Origin: Deltaproteobacteria bacterium
Lineage (GTDB): Bacteria > Desulfobacterota > Desulfomonilia > UBA1062
DNA: 64,000 nt
Assembly: GCA_029547185.1 (NCBI GenBank)
Contig: JAKPPU010000200.1
Coordinates: forward strand, 1 to 64,000
Direction of reading: 5' to 3'
Part shown: piece after piece, positions 25,321 through 35,938 of the stretch
Layout of the letters: each line of letters starts with the position of its first letter
Position numbering within the stretch: the stretch's first letter is position 1
Notes under the pieces: generated by a model
Seen by the model: the letters and a program-made list of their open reading frames with translations, nothing else
Told to the model about the DNA's origin: nothing
Database searches by the model: none
Translations under genes and position numbers: made by a program

Positions 25321-26541
25321 CTACTCCATCCTGTCGACGATGGCCTGGGCGAACTCGGAGCACTTGAGGAGGGTTGCGCCTTCCATCTGCCGCTCGAGGT
25401 CGTAGGTCACCTGCTTGTCCGAGATCGCGCGGGCGATGCCGGTGCGGATGAGTGAAGACGCCTCTTTCCAGCCGAGGTAGTCGAGCATCATGGCGCCGGA
25501 GAGGATGAGGGAGCCGGGATTGATCTTGTCCTGGCCCGCATACTTGGGTGCGGTGCCGTGAGTCGCCTCGAACACGGCGAAGGGGATCCCGATGTTGGCG
25601 CCCGGCGCCATACCCAGCCCGCCCACCTGGGCGGCCAGCGCATCGGAGATGAAGTCGCCGATGAGGTTCGGCACGGCGAGCACGCTGTACTCTGAAGGCC
25701 TCAGGAGCACCTGCTGGAACATCGAATCGGCGATGCGGTCGTTCACGAGGATCTTTCCTTCGGGGAGCCTGCCGCCGTAGACCTTTGCGAGGTCGCCTTC
25801 GGTGACCGCGATATCCCCGAACTCGTCTTTGACGAGCTGGTAGCCCCAGTCCCTGAAGGCGCCTTCAGTGTACTTCATGATGTTTCCCTTGTGCACGAGG
25901 GTGACGACCTTCTTGTTGTTTTCGATTGCGTACTCGAAGGCCATCCTGACGAGGCGCTTCGTGCCGGTGACGGATATGGGCTTGATGCCGATGCCCGAGT
26001 CTTCCCGGATATTGGTCTTCATATTCTCATTGAGGAACCCGATGACCTTGTGCACCTCGTTGCTGCCCTCGGGCCACTCGATGCCTGCGTAGACGTCCTC
26101 GGTGTTCTCCCTGAACACGGTGATATCGACGAGCTCGGGCCTCTTCACGGGCGCAGGCGTCCCGGTGTAGTATTTCACCGGCCGCACGCACGCGAAGAGA
26201 TCGAGGATCTGTCGCAGGGTGACATTGAGCGACCTGATCCCTCCGCCTACGGGCGTAGTGAGCGGCCCCTTGATCCCGACGATGTATTCCCGGAACGCTT
26301 CGAGGGTCTCTTCCGGAAGCCAGCTCCCGGTGAGGTCGAAGGCCTTCTGGCCCGCGAGCACCTCTTTCCAGGCAATGCGCTTCCTGCCGCCATACGCCTT
26401 CTCGACGGCGGAATCGAAGACGTGCTGCGAGGCCCTCCAGATGTCGGGGCCCACGCCGTCGCCTTCTATGTAGGGTATGACCGGATCATCCGGAACGATG
26501 AGCTTCCCGCCTGTAAACGTGATCTTCGTGCCTTTTTCCAT
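25321..26541 (-). CDS. icd: Isocitrate dehydrogenase, NADP-type
   Basis: 406 residues from the ATG at 26541 (GAGGAG upstream), the usual size for the bacterial homodimeric enzyme. It converts isocitrate to 2-oxoglutarate and CO2 with NAD(P)+. Visible are the N-terminal [13 protein letters not shown], the phosphorylation-loop equivalent [12 protein letters not shown], and [16 protein letters not shown] and [10 protein letters not shown]. The metal and cofactor region ends in [19 protein letters not shown]; the lysine-containing KYAG segment is typical of NADP-linked enzymes. It follows the Re-citrate-synthase-like gene by 20 bp, which supports a shared transcript and an oxidative TCA branch leading to glutamate. 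Confidence 0.95.
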   Translation of the reverse strand: MEKGTKITFTGGKLIVPDDPVIPYIEGDGVGPDIWRASQHVFDSAVEKAYGGRKRIAWKEVLAGQKAFDLTGSWLPEETLEAFREYIVGIKGPLTTPVGGGIRSLNVTLRQILDLFACVRPVKYYTGTPAPVKRPELVDITVFRENTEDVYAGIEWPEGSNEVHKVIGFLNENMKTNIREDSGIGIKPISVTGTKRLVRMAFEYAIENNKKVVTLVHKGNIMKYTEGAFRDWGYQLVKDEFGDIAVTEGDLAKVYGGRLPEGKILVNDRIADSMFQQVLLRPSEYSVLAVPNLIGDFISDALAAQVGGLGMAPGANIGIPFAVFEATHGTAPKYAGQDKINPGSLILSGAMMLDYLGWKEASSLIRTGIARAISDKQVTYDLERQMEGATLLKCSEFAQAIVDRME

Positions 26542-26561
26542 GAACAGACTCCTCTCGGCTG

Positions 26562-28487
26562 TCATTGCGCCCTGGAGCGGGTGATCCGGTGGAGCTCCTC
26601 CCACATCAGGTGCTGATACTTCTGGAGATCCTTGGTGCTTATCTGCATGCCGCGCGATTCATACACGCTCTGGATGGCCTTGACCACATCCTCGAAGCGG
26701 ATGTCGAGCCCCAGGACCCCGATCATCTCGTCGTTCTTGTCCACGATGGGCGAGGATACGGTAATGATCAGCGCGCGCGTGATGCGCGAGGTGCACACCG
26801 AGCTCACGTAGAGCTTTCCCTCTTCGATGGTCTTAATGAACCACTCCCTGTCGGAGCAGTCTTCGTGCTCCTTCATCATATGCTTGAACTGGCCCTTGTA
26901 CTCGGGCTGAGTGATGTTGTGGGTGATCTTGATGCCGTTCATGTCCGTAACATAGGCGAACTGGATGAAAGGGAATTCCTTGATGAACTCCGTGATCACC
27001 GGCTCCTGCCGCTTGGGGTTCATGCTCCGGATGTCCTCGTTGTCGAGGAGTTCGGCGATGAGCTGGCCGGCATACTCCCGGGCCTCGTACTTGATGAGGT
27101 CGAAGCCGGAGAGGAAGAGCTGGGGGATGAAGCGCTTGGCGAGCTTCTCGAGCTCTTCGTCGGACATCGAGGTGATCCTTCCGTCCTCGTACTCCTTCAC
27201 GATGTGCTGGTAGATGCGGGAGATCCCTGGATGTCGCTTGTCGATGTCGTCAGGAGAAGCGAGCTTGTAGTGCCGGTTGACCCAGTGGGCGACGCCGGCC
27301 TTGCCCGACTTGTCGGTGATGGCGATCTCGATGGGCCGGTTCAGGATCCTGCCCGTATCGAAGATGTTGTAGATCTCCTCGTTTTTGATGAGGCCGTCGG
27401 CATGGATGCCCGCCCTCGTGACGTTGAAGTTCTCTCCCACGAACGGGAAGTTGGGAGGGATCGAGTAGTTGAGCTCCGCATTCACGTACTCGGCCAGCTC
27501 GGTTATGGCTTTCGTGTCGATCGTGTCGTCGTGTCCCCGCAGCGAGAGGTACTCGATGACCATGGCCTCGACAGGGGTGTTGCCGGTGCGCTCGCCGAAT
27601 CCGAAGATGGCGCCGTTCACGGCCGAGCACCCGTAGAGCCATGCCGTTGTGGCGTTGGTGAGCCCTTTGTGGAAATCGTTGTGGCCGTGCCATTCGAGGA
27701 GGTGCGAGGGGACCCCGGCGTCGTCGATCATGGCCCGCACGAGCTTATCGACCGCCCGGGGCAGCGACGCCCCGGGGAACGAGACCGCGTATCCGAGCGT
27801 GTCGCACAGCCTGATCTTCACATCGATCTTGCTCTCTTCCCGGAGCTTCATGAGCTCTCTGACAAAGGGAACCGTAAAGCCGTAGACATCCGACCGGGTG
27901 ACGTCCTCGAGGTGGCACCTCGGAACGATGCCCAGGGAGAGCGCCTCCTTGACCACGCCCAGGAATTCATCCATGACCTTTTTCCGGGTGGAGCCGAGCT
28001 TGAGGAAGATATGGTAGTCCGATATCGAGGTGAGCATGCCCGTCTCGGTGATACCCATCTCTTTGACGAGCTTGAGGTCTTTTTTGCTGGCCCGGATCCA
28101 CGAGGTCACCTTCGGGAACTCGTACCCCTTTGCAAGGCATTCCTCGACCGCCTGTCTGTCCTTGCGGGAGTAGAGGAAGAACTCGGTGGCCCTGATGAGC
28201 CCTTTTTCCCCTCCGATAACATGGAGGAAATCGAAGATGCGGCAGATCTGCTCGACAGAAAAGGGGGTCATGGACTGCTGGCCGTCGCGGAAGGTGGTGT
28301 CGGTGATGAAGATTTCTTCGGGAGGCTGGATGGGGAGGATGCGCATGTCAAAGTCTATCTTGGGAACCTCGCTGTAGGGGAAGATCGCACGGTAGTAGTT
28401 GCCCTCTTTGACATCGTGGATCCCTGCCGCGAAATTCTTGCCCGGTGTATAATAAAAAAGCTTCTTGCTGTCATCCCATCGTGCCAT
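26562..28487 (-). CDS. Re-citrate-synthase-like HMGL-family enzyme fused to a Cache-like domain
   Basis: 641 residues from the ATG at 28487, preceded by GAGGAGGAAG. Residues about 55-440 form the HMGL-type TIM barrel: DTTFRDGQQ (63-71), an HGHND metal motif in [13 protein letters not shown] (about 255), [12 protein letters not shown] and [18 protein letters not shown] plus the following [14 protein letters not shown] favours the Re-citrate synthase group over isopropylmalate or homocitrate synthase. The isocitrate dehydrogenase gene directly downstream supports acetyl-CoA plus oxaloacetate to citrate. Residues about 490-625 look like a Cache/PDC sensor ([51 protein letters not shown]). There is no membrane anchor, so the sensor would be cytoplasmic. 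It starts 2 bp after the LysM gene stop. Confidence 0.82.
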   Translation of the reverse strand: MARWDDSKKLFYYTPGKNFAAGIHDVKEGNYYRAIFPYSEVPKIDFDMRILPIQPPEEIFITDTTFRDGQQSMTPFSVEQICRIFDFLHVIGGEKGLIRATEFFLYSRKDRQAVEECLAKGYEFPKVTSWIRASKKDLKLVKEMGITETGMLTSISDYHIFLKLGSTRKKVMDEFLGVVKEALSLGIVPRCHLEDVTRSDVYGFTVPFVRELMKLREESKIDVKIRLCDTLGYAVSFPGASLPRAVDKLVRAMIDDAGVPSHLLEWHGHNDFHKGLTNATTAWLYGCSAVNGAIFGFGERTGNTPVEAMVIEYLSLRGHDDTIDTKAITELAEYVNAELNYSIPPNFPFVGENFNVTRAGIHADGLIKNEEIYNIFDTGRILNRPIEIAITDKSGKAGVAHWVNRHYKLASPDDIDKRHPGISRIYQHIVKEYEDGRITSMSDEELEKLAKRFIPQLFLSGFDLIKYEAREYAGQLIAELLDNEDIRSMNPKRQEPVITEFIKEFPFIQFAYVTDMNGIKITHNITQPEYKGQFKHMMKEHEDCSDREWFIKTIEEGKLYVSSVCTSRITRALIITVSSPIVDKNDEMIGVLGLDIRFEDVVKAIQSVYESRGMQISTKDLQKYQHLMWEELHRITRSRAQ

Positions 28488-28489
28488 TG

Positions 28490-29289
28490 CTACTTCCTCC
28501 TCGGTGTATACGCGTCCTTGGGAATCTTCTCGGGGTCCGGGGCCCCGGCTTCCCTTCTCGCCTCGATGATCTCTTCGGTGCTCATGTCGCGCGGAACCTT
28601 GAGGTTCTGCCCCACATAGACCGCCTTGGGGTCTTTGATCTGGTCGCGGTTTGCCTTGTAGATGAGCGGCCACATGAACGAATCGTTGTATATGTCGTGG
28701 CGGGCGGCAATGCTGGGGAGGGTCTCGTTCTTCTTCACCACGTGGATGGTGGGGTAGACCTCGAGCACGTCCGTCTGCACCTGCTTCTTGATCTCGTCCC
28801 GCTTCTGGGCCACATCATGGCTCAGGTCCTCGATCCGTTTCTGCTTGGCAAGGACCGTCGATGCCTGGGCCTTCTGAAATCCCTCGTCGAGCTGCTTCTC
28901 GAGGACCGAGAGCACCTGCAGGTCGCCATCCATATAGGCGTTCTGCATCTTCAGATACGTGAGAAGAACCTCGAACGCCTCCTTGGGTGCATACTCGAAG
29001 GCAGAGACGTCCACGATATTCTTCATTTCAGAGATGGCCCGGTGCATGATCTCTCTGCTTTCCCTGTCCACCTGCCTGAAATGCCTGCTGGCCTGCATGA
29101 AGGCCTGCCGGGCCGCCTCCTTGTCCCCCTGGTCCTGTGCTTCGATCCCTTTCTCCATATATTCCATTCCGAGCTTGAGCGAGTCACGCTCGGAAACCAC
29201 CTCTTTTGAACCATTGGTAATATCAGGTGCCGGTTTTCCCGCACATCCAAGGAGAATTCCTGCCAAGAAAATGAAGAATCCTATCCTCC

Positions 29290-29293
<4 letters not shown>
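28490..29293 (-). CDS. LysM-domain lipoprotein
   Basis: 267 residues. A short signal peptide ends in the lipobox LLGC, with Cys at 18, so the protein should be lipid-anchored. The middle (about 30-170) is charged and helical with predicted coiled coils. A LysM peptidoglycan-binding domain lies near 185-235 ([20 protein letters not shown], then VGQNLKVP). It overlaps the aspS stop by four bases (ATGA), so translation is coupled to a tRNA synthetase, an odd pairing with no evident functional logic. The role in the envelope is not known. Confidence 0.88.
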
Positions 29294-31073
<1,780 letters not shown>

Positions 31074-31074
<1 letters not shown>

Positions 31075-32339
31075 CACGCGTTTTCTCCTCGATCTTTCAG
31101 CAATGCTGCTATCTTTTCCCGGGCATCCGCCCTCGCGATCTTCACCTGAGAGGAATCTTCAAGGTTCTTGATGGTGACCATCGAATCCTTAAGCTCGTCT
31201 TCGCCGATGATGGCACACAGCGGATAGCCCGATTTCCCGGCCCTCCGCATCTGCGCCTTGAAGCTCTTCTCCGGGACCGACTCGGCAGCGATGCCGGCGG
31301 AGCGGAGCTCGGTGAGCAGCCCTATGGCGTAGCGCCTCACCTCTTCGTCTCCCTGGGCGACGATGAAGCACCCGTATGCGGGCATGATGCTTTCGCCGAG
31401 CAGCATGATGATCCGCTCCATACCGAAGGCAAAGCCTATTCCCGGGGTCTCGGGGCCTCCCAGCGTCTTCACGAGGCTGTCGTACCTTCCGCCTCCTGCC
31501 ACGGCATTCTGCGAGCCCAGACCCTCGGCCGTAATCTCGAAGGTGGTTCTCGTGTAATAGTCGAGTCCCCTCACGAGGTTCGGGTTCTTCCGGAAAGGAA
31601 CGCCGAAGGCATCCAGAGATGCGAGGACCTGCTGATAGTGATCGCGGCAATCGCTGCAGAGGAAGTCCTCGATGACGGGCGCGCCGATGACCGCTTCCTT
31701 GCAGGAGGCAGCCTTGCAGTCGAGGACTCTGAGCGGGTTCGTGCGCATCCGGCGGGAGCAGTCGGGGCACAGGCGGTCGGCCTGCTTCATGAGGAACTCC
31801 TGGAGCGCCTTCTTGAATTGCGCCCTGCAGTCTTCGCATCCGAGAGAGTTCACCTCCATCGTGACATTCTTCAGCCCAAGCGATGTCGCCAGCACATAGG
31901 CGAGCTGAAGCGTCTCGGCATCCGAGAAGGGCCCTTCTTCGCCCAGCCGCTCGGCATTGATCTGGTGAAACTGGCGGTATCTTCCCTTTTGAGGCCGCTC
32001 GTAGCGGAACATGGGGCCCAGGCTGTAGAGCTTTCTGATCGGGTCTTCCGTGAGAAGCCCGTGCTCGATGACGGCGCGCAGCACCGAGGCCGTGGCCTCG
32101 GGCCTCAGACTTACACTTTCGCCTCCCTTGTCGGTAAAGGTGTACATCTGCTTCTCGACCACGTCCGTGTCGTCCCCGATGCCGCGGAGAAACAGCTCGG
32201 TCCTCTCGAGGATAGGGGTCCTCAACTCCTCGAACCCGTAGAGCGCAAAGATCCTCCGTGCCGTCTCCTCGACGAACCGCCACTTCGAGACGTCTTCCGG
32301 GAGGATGTCGTTCATCCCGCGTATCGCCTTAATCTCCAA
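31074..32339 (-). CDS. hisS: Histidyl-tRNA synthetase
   Basis: 421 residues, class-II synthetase. It starts at a TTG ([16 protein letters not shown]), which the conserved [13 protein letters not shown]-terminus and an upstream GGAGG support. Motif 2 is seen at [16 protein letters not shown], the histidine-A motif at [14 protein letters not shown], and motif 3 at [12 protein letters not shown]. The insertion domain contains a CxxC pair (CPDC...CSDC), plausibly zinc-binding. The C-terminal anticodon domain is complete. hisS-aspS pairing is common in bacteria and fits one translation operon. Confidence 0.97.
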
Positions 32340-32491
32340 AATATGCCTCCGAAAAACGGATTGTTATCTCACTCATCTCTGCTCTGTCAATCGGTCTTCT
32401 CCCCGGGCGATTCCGGTCAAACCGCCGGGATGAGACACCCATATCCGATTCCCCGCACGGGCATCAATCCCTGTTTGTGTATCCCCGATTC

Positions 32492-33370
32492 CTACAGGCC
32501 CCGCAGCCACTCCGGCCGCAGCAGCCTCGAGCCCTCATCCTTCATGCCGCGGTCGATGAGATCGAGGATCTTTTCCTTGTCATCCGGGAGGCGGCCGTTT
32601 ATGGGAAGATAGTTCGACGCGTGCTCCGTGCCGAACTTGCAGTCAGTGACGTTAAGGTCCTCCACGAACCACCGGAGCTCCTGGAGCGACTGCGCCTTGT
32701 TGATGAGCTTGAAGCCTTTCCCCATGAGCTTTTTCTCGTACAGCTCCTCATAGGGGCCGAGCATGAGGGTGAGCGTGGCGAGGAAGTGAGGGTCGATGGC
32801 ATTGGCCACCCGCGCGGAGTCCTTTGCGTGATCATAGCTCCCCTCGACCCCGCCCAGGCCCAGAATGATGAAGGTCGACATGCGCAGCCCAGCCTCTATC
32901 GCCTTTCTGCACCCTGCTATGATCTCGTCGGCCGTGGCTCCCTTGTGGATCCTCTTCAGGAGGGCATCGTTCCCGGTCTCGATCCCGAGGTAGAGGACGT
33001 CGAGCTTGCGCTTCCTGAGCTCTTTGAGCTCTTCGACGCTTTTTTCCATGAGGTTCGTCGGGCCTGCATATATGCTTACCCGTTCCAGGTAGGGAAACTT
33101 CTCGTTCAGGAGGTCGAGCACCTTGATGAGGTAGTCCGTATCGAGGCACAGAGGGTCGCCGTCCGCGAGGAATACCTTCCTCGTGCCCGGCTGCATCCAC
33201 GACATCTCGAGGATATCCTTCCTGAGCTCTTCCCACGGCCTCACCGCAAAGCGCTTCCCCTTGTACATGCCGCAGAACAGGCACTTGTTCCACGAGCACC
33301 CGAGGGTGACCTGGAAGATGAGCGACCTCCCTTCGGAAGGCGGTCGGTAGAGCGGCATATCGTATTCCAT
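32492..33370 (-). CDS. Radical SAM protein, CX4CX2C type (copy 1)
   Basis: 292 residues. The cluster-binding motif is CSWNKCLFC, that is CX4CX2C rather than the common CX3CX2C. It is followed by an Elp3/MiaB-like TIM-barrel pattern: ADGDPLCLD, ERVSIYAGP, YLGIETGND and FIILGLGG. The substrate is unknown. It is clearly paralogous to the protein at 44829-45722, which shares the CX4CX2C core, the GLGG strand and the C-terminal HASNYLPINGRLPDDK pattern. AGGAGG precedes the ATG. It lies upstream of hisS in the same direction but 150 bp away, so may be independently transcribed. Confidence 0.82.
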   Translation of the reverse strand: MEYDMPLYRPPSEGRSLIFQVTLGCSWNKCLFCGMYKGKRFAVRPWEELRKDILEMSWMQPGTRKVFLADGDPLCLDTDYLIKVLDLLNEKFPYLERVSIYAGPTNLMEKSVEELKELRKRKLDVLYLGIETGNDALLKRIHKGATADEIIAGCRKAIEAGLRMSTFIILGLGGVEGSYDHAKDSARVANAIDPHFLATLTLMLGPYEELYEKKLMGKGFKLINKAQSLQELRWFVEDLNVTDCKFGTEHASNYLPINGRLPDDKEKILDLIDRGMKDEGSRLLRPEWLRGL

Positions 33371-33577
33371 ACTATCCTCCTATTTTTAACAGGATATAGT
33401 ATCCCTGGTGTGACGATTCAATGAGCTTCACGGAAAGGGGGATCCGGCTGTCCTTCACCCGGTTTTGTGAACGGCATAGCGTAAACCAAGCACACCCCTG
33501 GAGCTGTTTCATCGTATCTGCAAATAAAACCACAAAAAGCTGAAAAAATCAATGTGAACCCCGGGGCATGACAGGCG

Positions 33578-33970
33578 TCACTCACTTATGGGCTTATAGG
33601 GTTTGATGTCGAGGATCGGGGTGCCGTCCACGAGATCGACGTGATCTACGAAAAGCAAAGGGAGCTCGATCCTTTCGAGCTTCAGGATCGACATGCCGAT
33701 GGCGTTGGGCCTCATGGGCGAGCAGAGGCTGAAAACGCCTTTGACCCTTCCCGCCGGGCCCTTCTGTTTGAGCTCATAGCCCTTCGAGAGGTGAAAGTGG
33801 AAGAGGACGACGATATTCTCGTGTTCGGACAGGGCATCGAGACCTTCGAGATAGGGCTCGTAGATCTCGATGGCGCCCTTCACCTCGGATATGGCATAAA
33901 ACCGCGGCGCATCCTCGGGCTTTTTGAGCTCGCAGTGCATCACGCCGATTGGCTCATAGCAGATCTTCAT
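33578..33970 (-). CDS. TrmO/TsaA-family tRNA methyltransferase-like protein
   Basis: 130 residues. The TsaA/YaeB beta-barrel domain is recognised from its conserved SPMRPNAIGMSILKLERIE, which corresponds to the family's SP-RPN-IGLS motif. YLEGLDALSEHENIVVLFHFH and the terminal LDIKPYKP also fit. In E. coli the homologue TrmO uses S-adenosylmethionine to methylate N6-threonylcarbamoyl-adenosine-37 of tRNA. This is a short single-domain version without the C-terminal extension of TrmO; similar stand-alone proteins in anaerobes may have other targets. The 207-bp gap upstream is otherwise empty. Confidence 0.8.
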   Translation of the reverse strand: MKICYEPIGVMHCELKKPEDAPRFYAISEVKGAIEIYEPYLEGLDALSEHENIVVLFHFHLSKGYELKQKGPAGRVKGVFSLCSPMRPNAIGMSILKLERIELPLLFVDHVDLVDGTPILDIKPYKPISE

Positions 33971-34042
33971 GCATCGTGCCTCTATGCGGGGCGACAGATG
34001 TCTCCCCTGAGGAGCTGCCGGACAGCGCGGGACAAAAAGGCC

Positions 34043-34783
34043 TTACGCCGTTTCGTCCTCCTTGTTGATGAGGTACTTGGCAACGACGGCCTTTACCGGA
34101 TAGTCCGGCTCCTGGCCCTGTCTGGCCTGGCGGAGCACCTTCAGGTCGGTTTTCCAGACGAGATGGCCGGGTGCGGTAAAGCAGAAGCTGCCGGGCTCAT
34201 AGCGTTCGCTGACGGCACCGTCCTTGTAATAGAAGTATTCCTCGTTCACCTCGGTCGCAAATCCGCGCATGGCCGGGGGAATATCGGTGGGCTTGAACCA
34301 CAGCTTGATCTCGCGCTCCGCATCCTCCGGATTCGCAGAGGCATGGATGAGATTGTCCACCCTGTCGCCGACGTATTCGCCCTTTTCGTCTTTGAGCGGC
34401 ACGACCGTTCCGAGGGCGCGGATGCATCCCGGCCTCTGGATGCGGGCATCATGCGGATTCGTGGGACCGCAGATGTCCCGGATCGTCTTGATGGCACCCT
34501 TGCCCTGGTAGACGATGGCGATGACCCTCCGCTTTTCGGGATTCTCGGGGTAGTGGAGGTATCCCCTGATGTAATCGAGAAGCGACGGGTAGAAGAATTT
34601 CCCATAGTGCTCGGCATAATGCTCCTCGGCAAGCTCCAGGTTTACGGAGACGACCTTGAGCCCTGCAAAGCGCAGGCCCGTGTGAAATTCTGAAAACTGC
34701 GAGAGTATGTACCCGGTCAGGGAGTTCTTGAGCGCATCAGGTTTGATGAGTACGAGCGACCTCTCGATATTTTCTGCTGACAT
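34043..34783 (-). CDS. Nucleoside diphosphate kinase-like protein, extended
   Basis: 246 residues, roughly 100 longer than a standard Ndk. The core is recognised by RSLVLIKPDALKNSLTG, IVYQGKGAIKTIRDICGPTN and the active-site histidine in NLIHASANPEDAEREI. It would transfer a phosphate between nucleoside di- and triphosphates. Extra sequence is inserted around 40-85 and 115-150, and there is a 70-residue C-terminal extension (YYKDGAVSERYEPGSFCF onward) of unknown function. AAGGAGG precedes the ATG. It may share a transcript with the TrmO-like gene 72 bp downstream. Confidence 0.85.
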   Translation of the reverse strand: MSAENIERSLVLIKPDALKNSLTGYILSQFSEFHTGLRFAGLKVVSVNLELAEEHYAEHYGKFFYPSLLDYIRGYLHYPENPEKRRVIAIVYQGKGAIKTIRDICGPTNPHDARIQRPGCIRALGTVVPLKDEKGEYVGDRVDNLIHASANPEDAEREIKLWFKPTDIPPAMRGFATEVNEEYFYYKDGAVSERYEPGSFCFTAPGHLVWKTDLKVLRQARQGQEPDYPVKAVVAKYLINKEDETA

Positions 34784-35094
34784 GCAAATCCTCCTTACCC
34801 CTGGAATAGATCTTCCCGCGCCACGCCGGTTCCTCTTTCACCACGGCGTTCCGCCTGAAAACCCTGTCTCGCAGTTTTCTCTAGTATACTATACCCCGGT
34901 GAAGCAACAGGATAATGAACCCTTTTTTCGATGAACTATCAAAACCCTTGCCCTTAAAGCGGCACATTCGAGGCGTCGTCCCGGGAGATTCCAGGCCGGA
35001 CATCCGTGATATCCACGTATCTTGAGAATTTTCTTCCGAAGATTATTCATGAGTGATAACGAGACCAATCTCGGGGAAAATAGGAGGTAATATC
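34784..35094. other. Divergent intergenic region, no gene seen
   Basis: This separates the minus-strand kinase gene from the plus-strand secreted-protein gene. GGTATAGTATACTAG on the minus strand (about 34878-34893) offers a good -10 (TATACT), but no well-spaced -35 box is obvious. The secreted-protein gene has a strong TAGGAGGT site at 35081-35088. I see no RNA gene or repeat. Confidence 0.35.
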
Positions 35095-35784
35095 ATGAGC
35101 TTAATCACGAAAAGCCTTGAGCGTTCCTGCATACTGATAAACGGAATATTGATCATTGCCGTCGCCATGCTGTTCGTTTCTCCCGCACCCCTGCATGCCC
35201 AGGCGGCAGGGAAGACGCCCGCAGCTGTCCAGGTGTACAAGTCGCAGATCAACACGGTGAATCAGGGGCTGAACGGCAATGCCGCAAAAGGCACGGCAGA
35301 GTTCAGGATTGCAGGTGACGAGCTCCTGATCACGGTCAATGCAGAAGGTCTGACCCCGGATATGAAGCACCTCATTCACCTGCACGGATTCGTGGACGGG
35401 AAAAAGGCCGCATGTGCGACCCCGAGTGCCGACGCCAATAAGGACGGCGTCGTTGACGTCAAAGAGTCCGTGGCCGTGACAGGGCCCGAGCTCATCCCGC
35501 TCAACGATGATCCTCAGGATCTCGAAATAAAAGCAGCATCGTATCCCAAGGCCACAAAGCAGGGGACCATCCAGTACAGCAAGAAGGTATCTCTGAAGAA
35601 GCTCATGAAGAATATGCAGAAAAAATACAAGATATCGACGCTCAACCTCGAGAACATGGCGTTAAACATCCATGGCGTCGACAAGAAGGCAAAGCTCCCT
35701 GCCTCTGTTCAGTCAGTGATGAAGCTGCCCGCATATCAGACAGTGCCTGTTGCCTGCGGGGAGATCAAAAAGGCGCAGCAGTAA
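35095..35784 (+). CDS. Secreted protein with EF-hand-like loop, unknown function
   Basis: 229 residues from the ATG at 35095 after TAGGAGGT. A signal peptide with a long hydrophobic core ends near PLHAQA (about 36-40), so the protein is exported. The middle has a beta-rich segment with histidines (HLIHLHGFVDG) reminiscent of CHRD or Cu/Zn-SOD-like beta sandwiches. It is followed by DANKDGVVDVKE, a complete 12-position EF-hand calcium-binding loop with the canonical D-x-N-x-D-x-V-x-D pattern and terminal Glu. A lysine-rich segment (KKVSLKKLMKNMQKK) follows. No family can be named. A P-type cation ATPase gene comes next. Confidence 0.65.
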   Translation: MSLITKSLERSCILINGILIIAVAMLFVSPAPLHAQAAGKTPAAVQVYKSQINTVNQGLNGNAAKGTAEFRIAGDELLITVNAEGLTPDMKHLIHLHGFVDGKKAACATPSADANKDGVVDVKESVAVTGPELIPLNDDPQDLEIKAASYPKATKQGTIQYSKKVSLKKLMKNMQKKYKISTLNLENMALNIHGVDKKAKLPASVQSVMKLPAYQTVPVACGEIKKAQQ

Positions 35785-35938
35785 GGACATTCCTGGATCG
35801 TCAACAATACTCATGACGTCCGCTCGTACGAGAACAGGGGGAGAGAACCATCTGCATTCGGCTGCTTTCCCCTCCGTCGTATCCTGCCTTGATTCACGAC
35901 CCCGATGGCCGGAAAGGGAAACTGGAGGGGATGGATGA

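Noticed and set aside
26565-28619. Plus-strand open frame of about 680 codons
   Set aside because: Mirror image of the Re-citrate-synthase-like gene; repetitive Asp/Val/Leu/Glu content without motifs.
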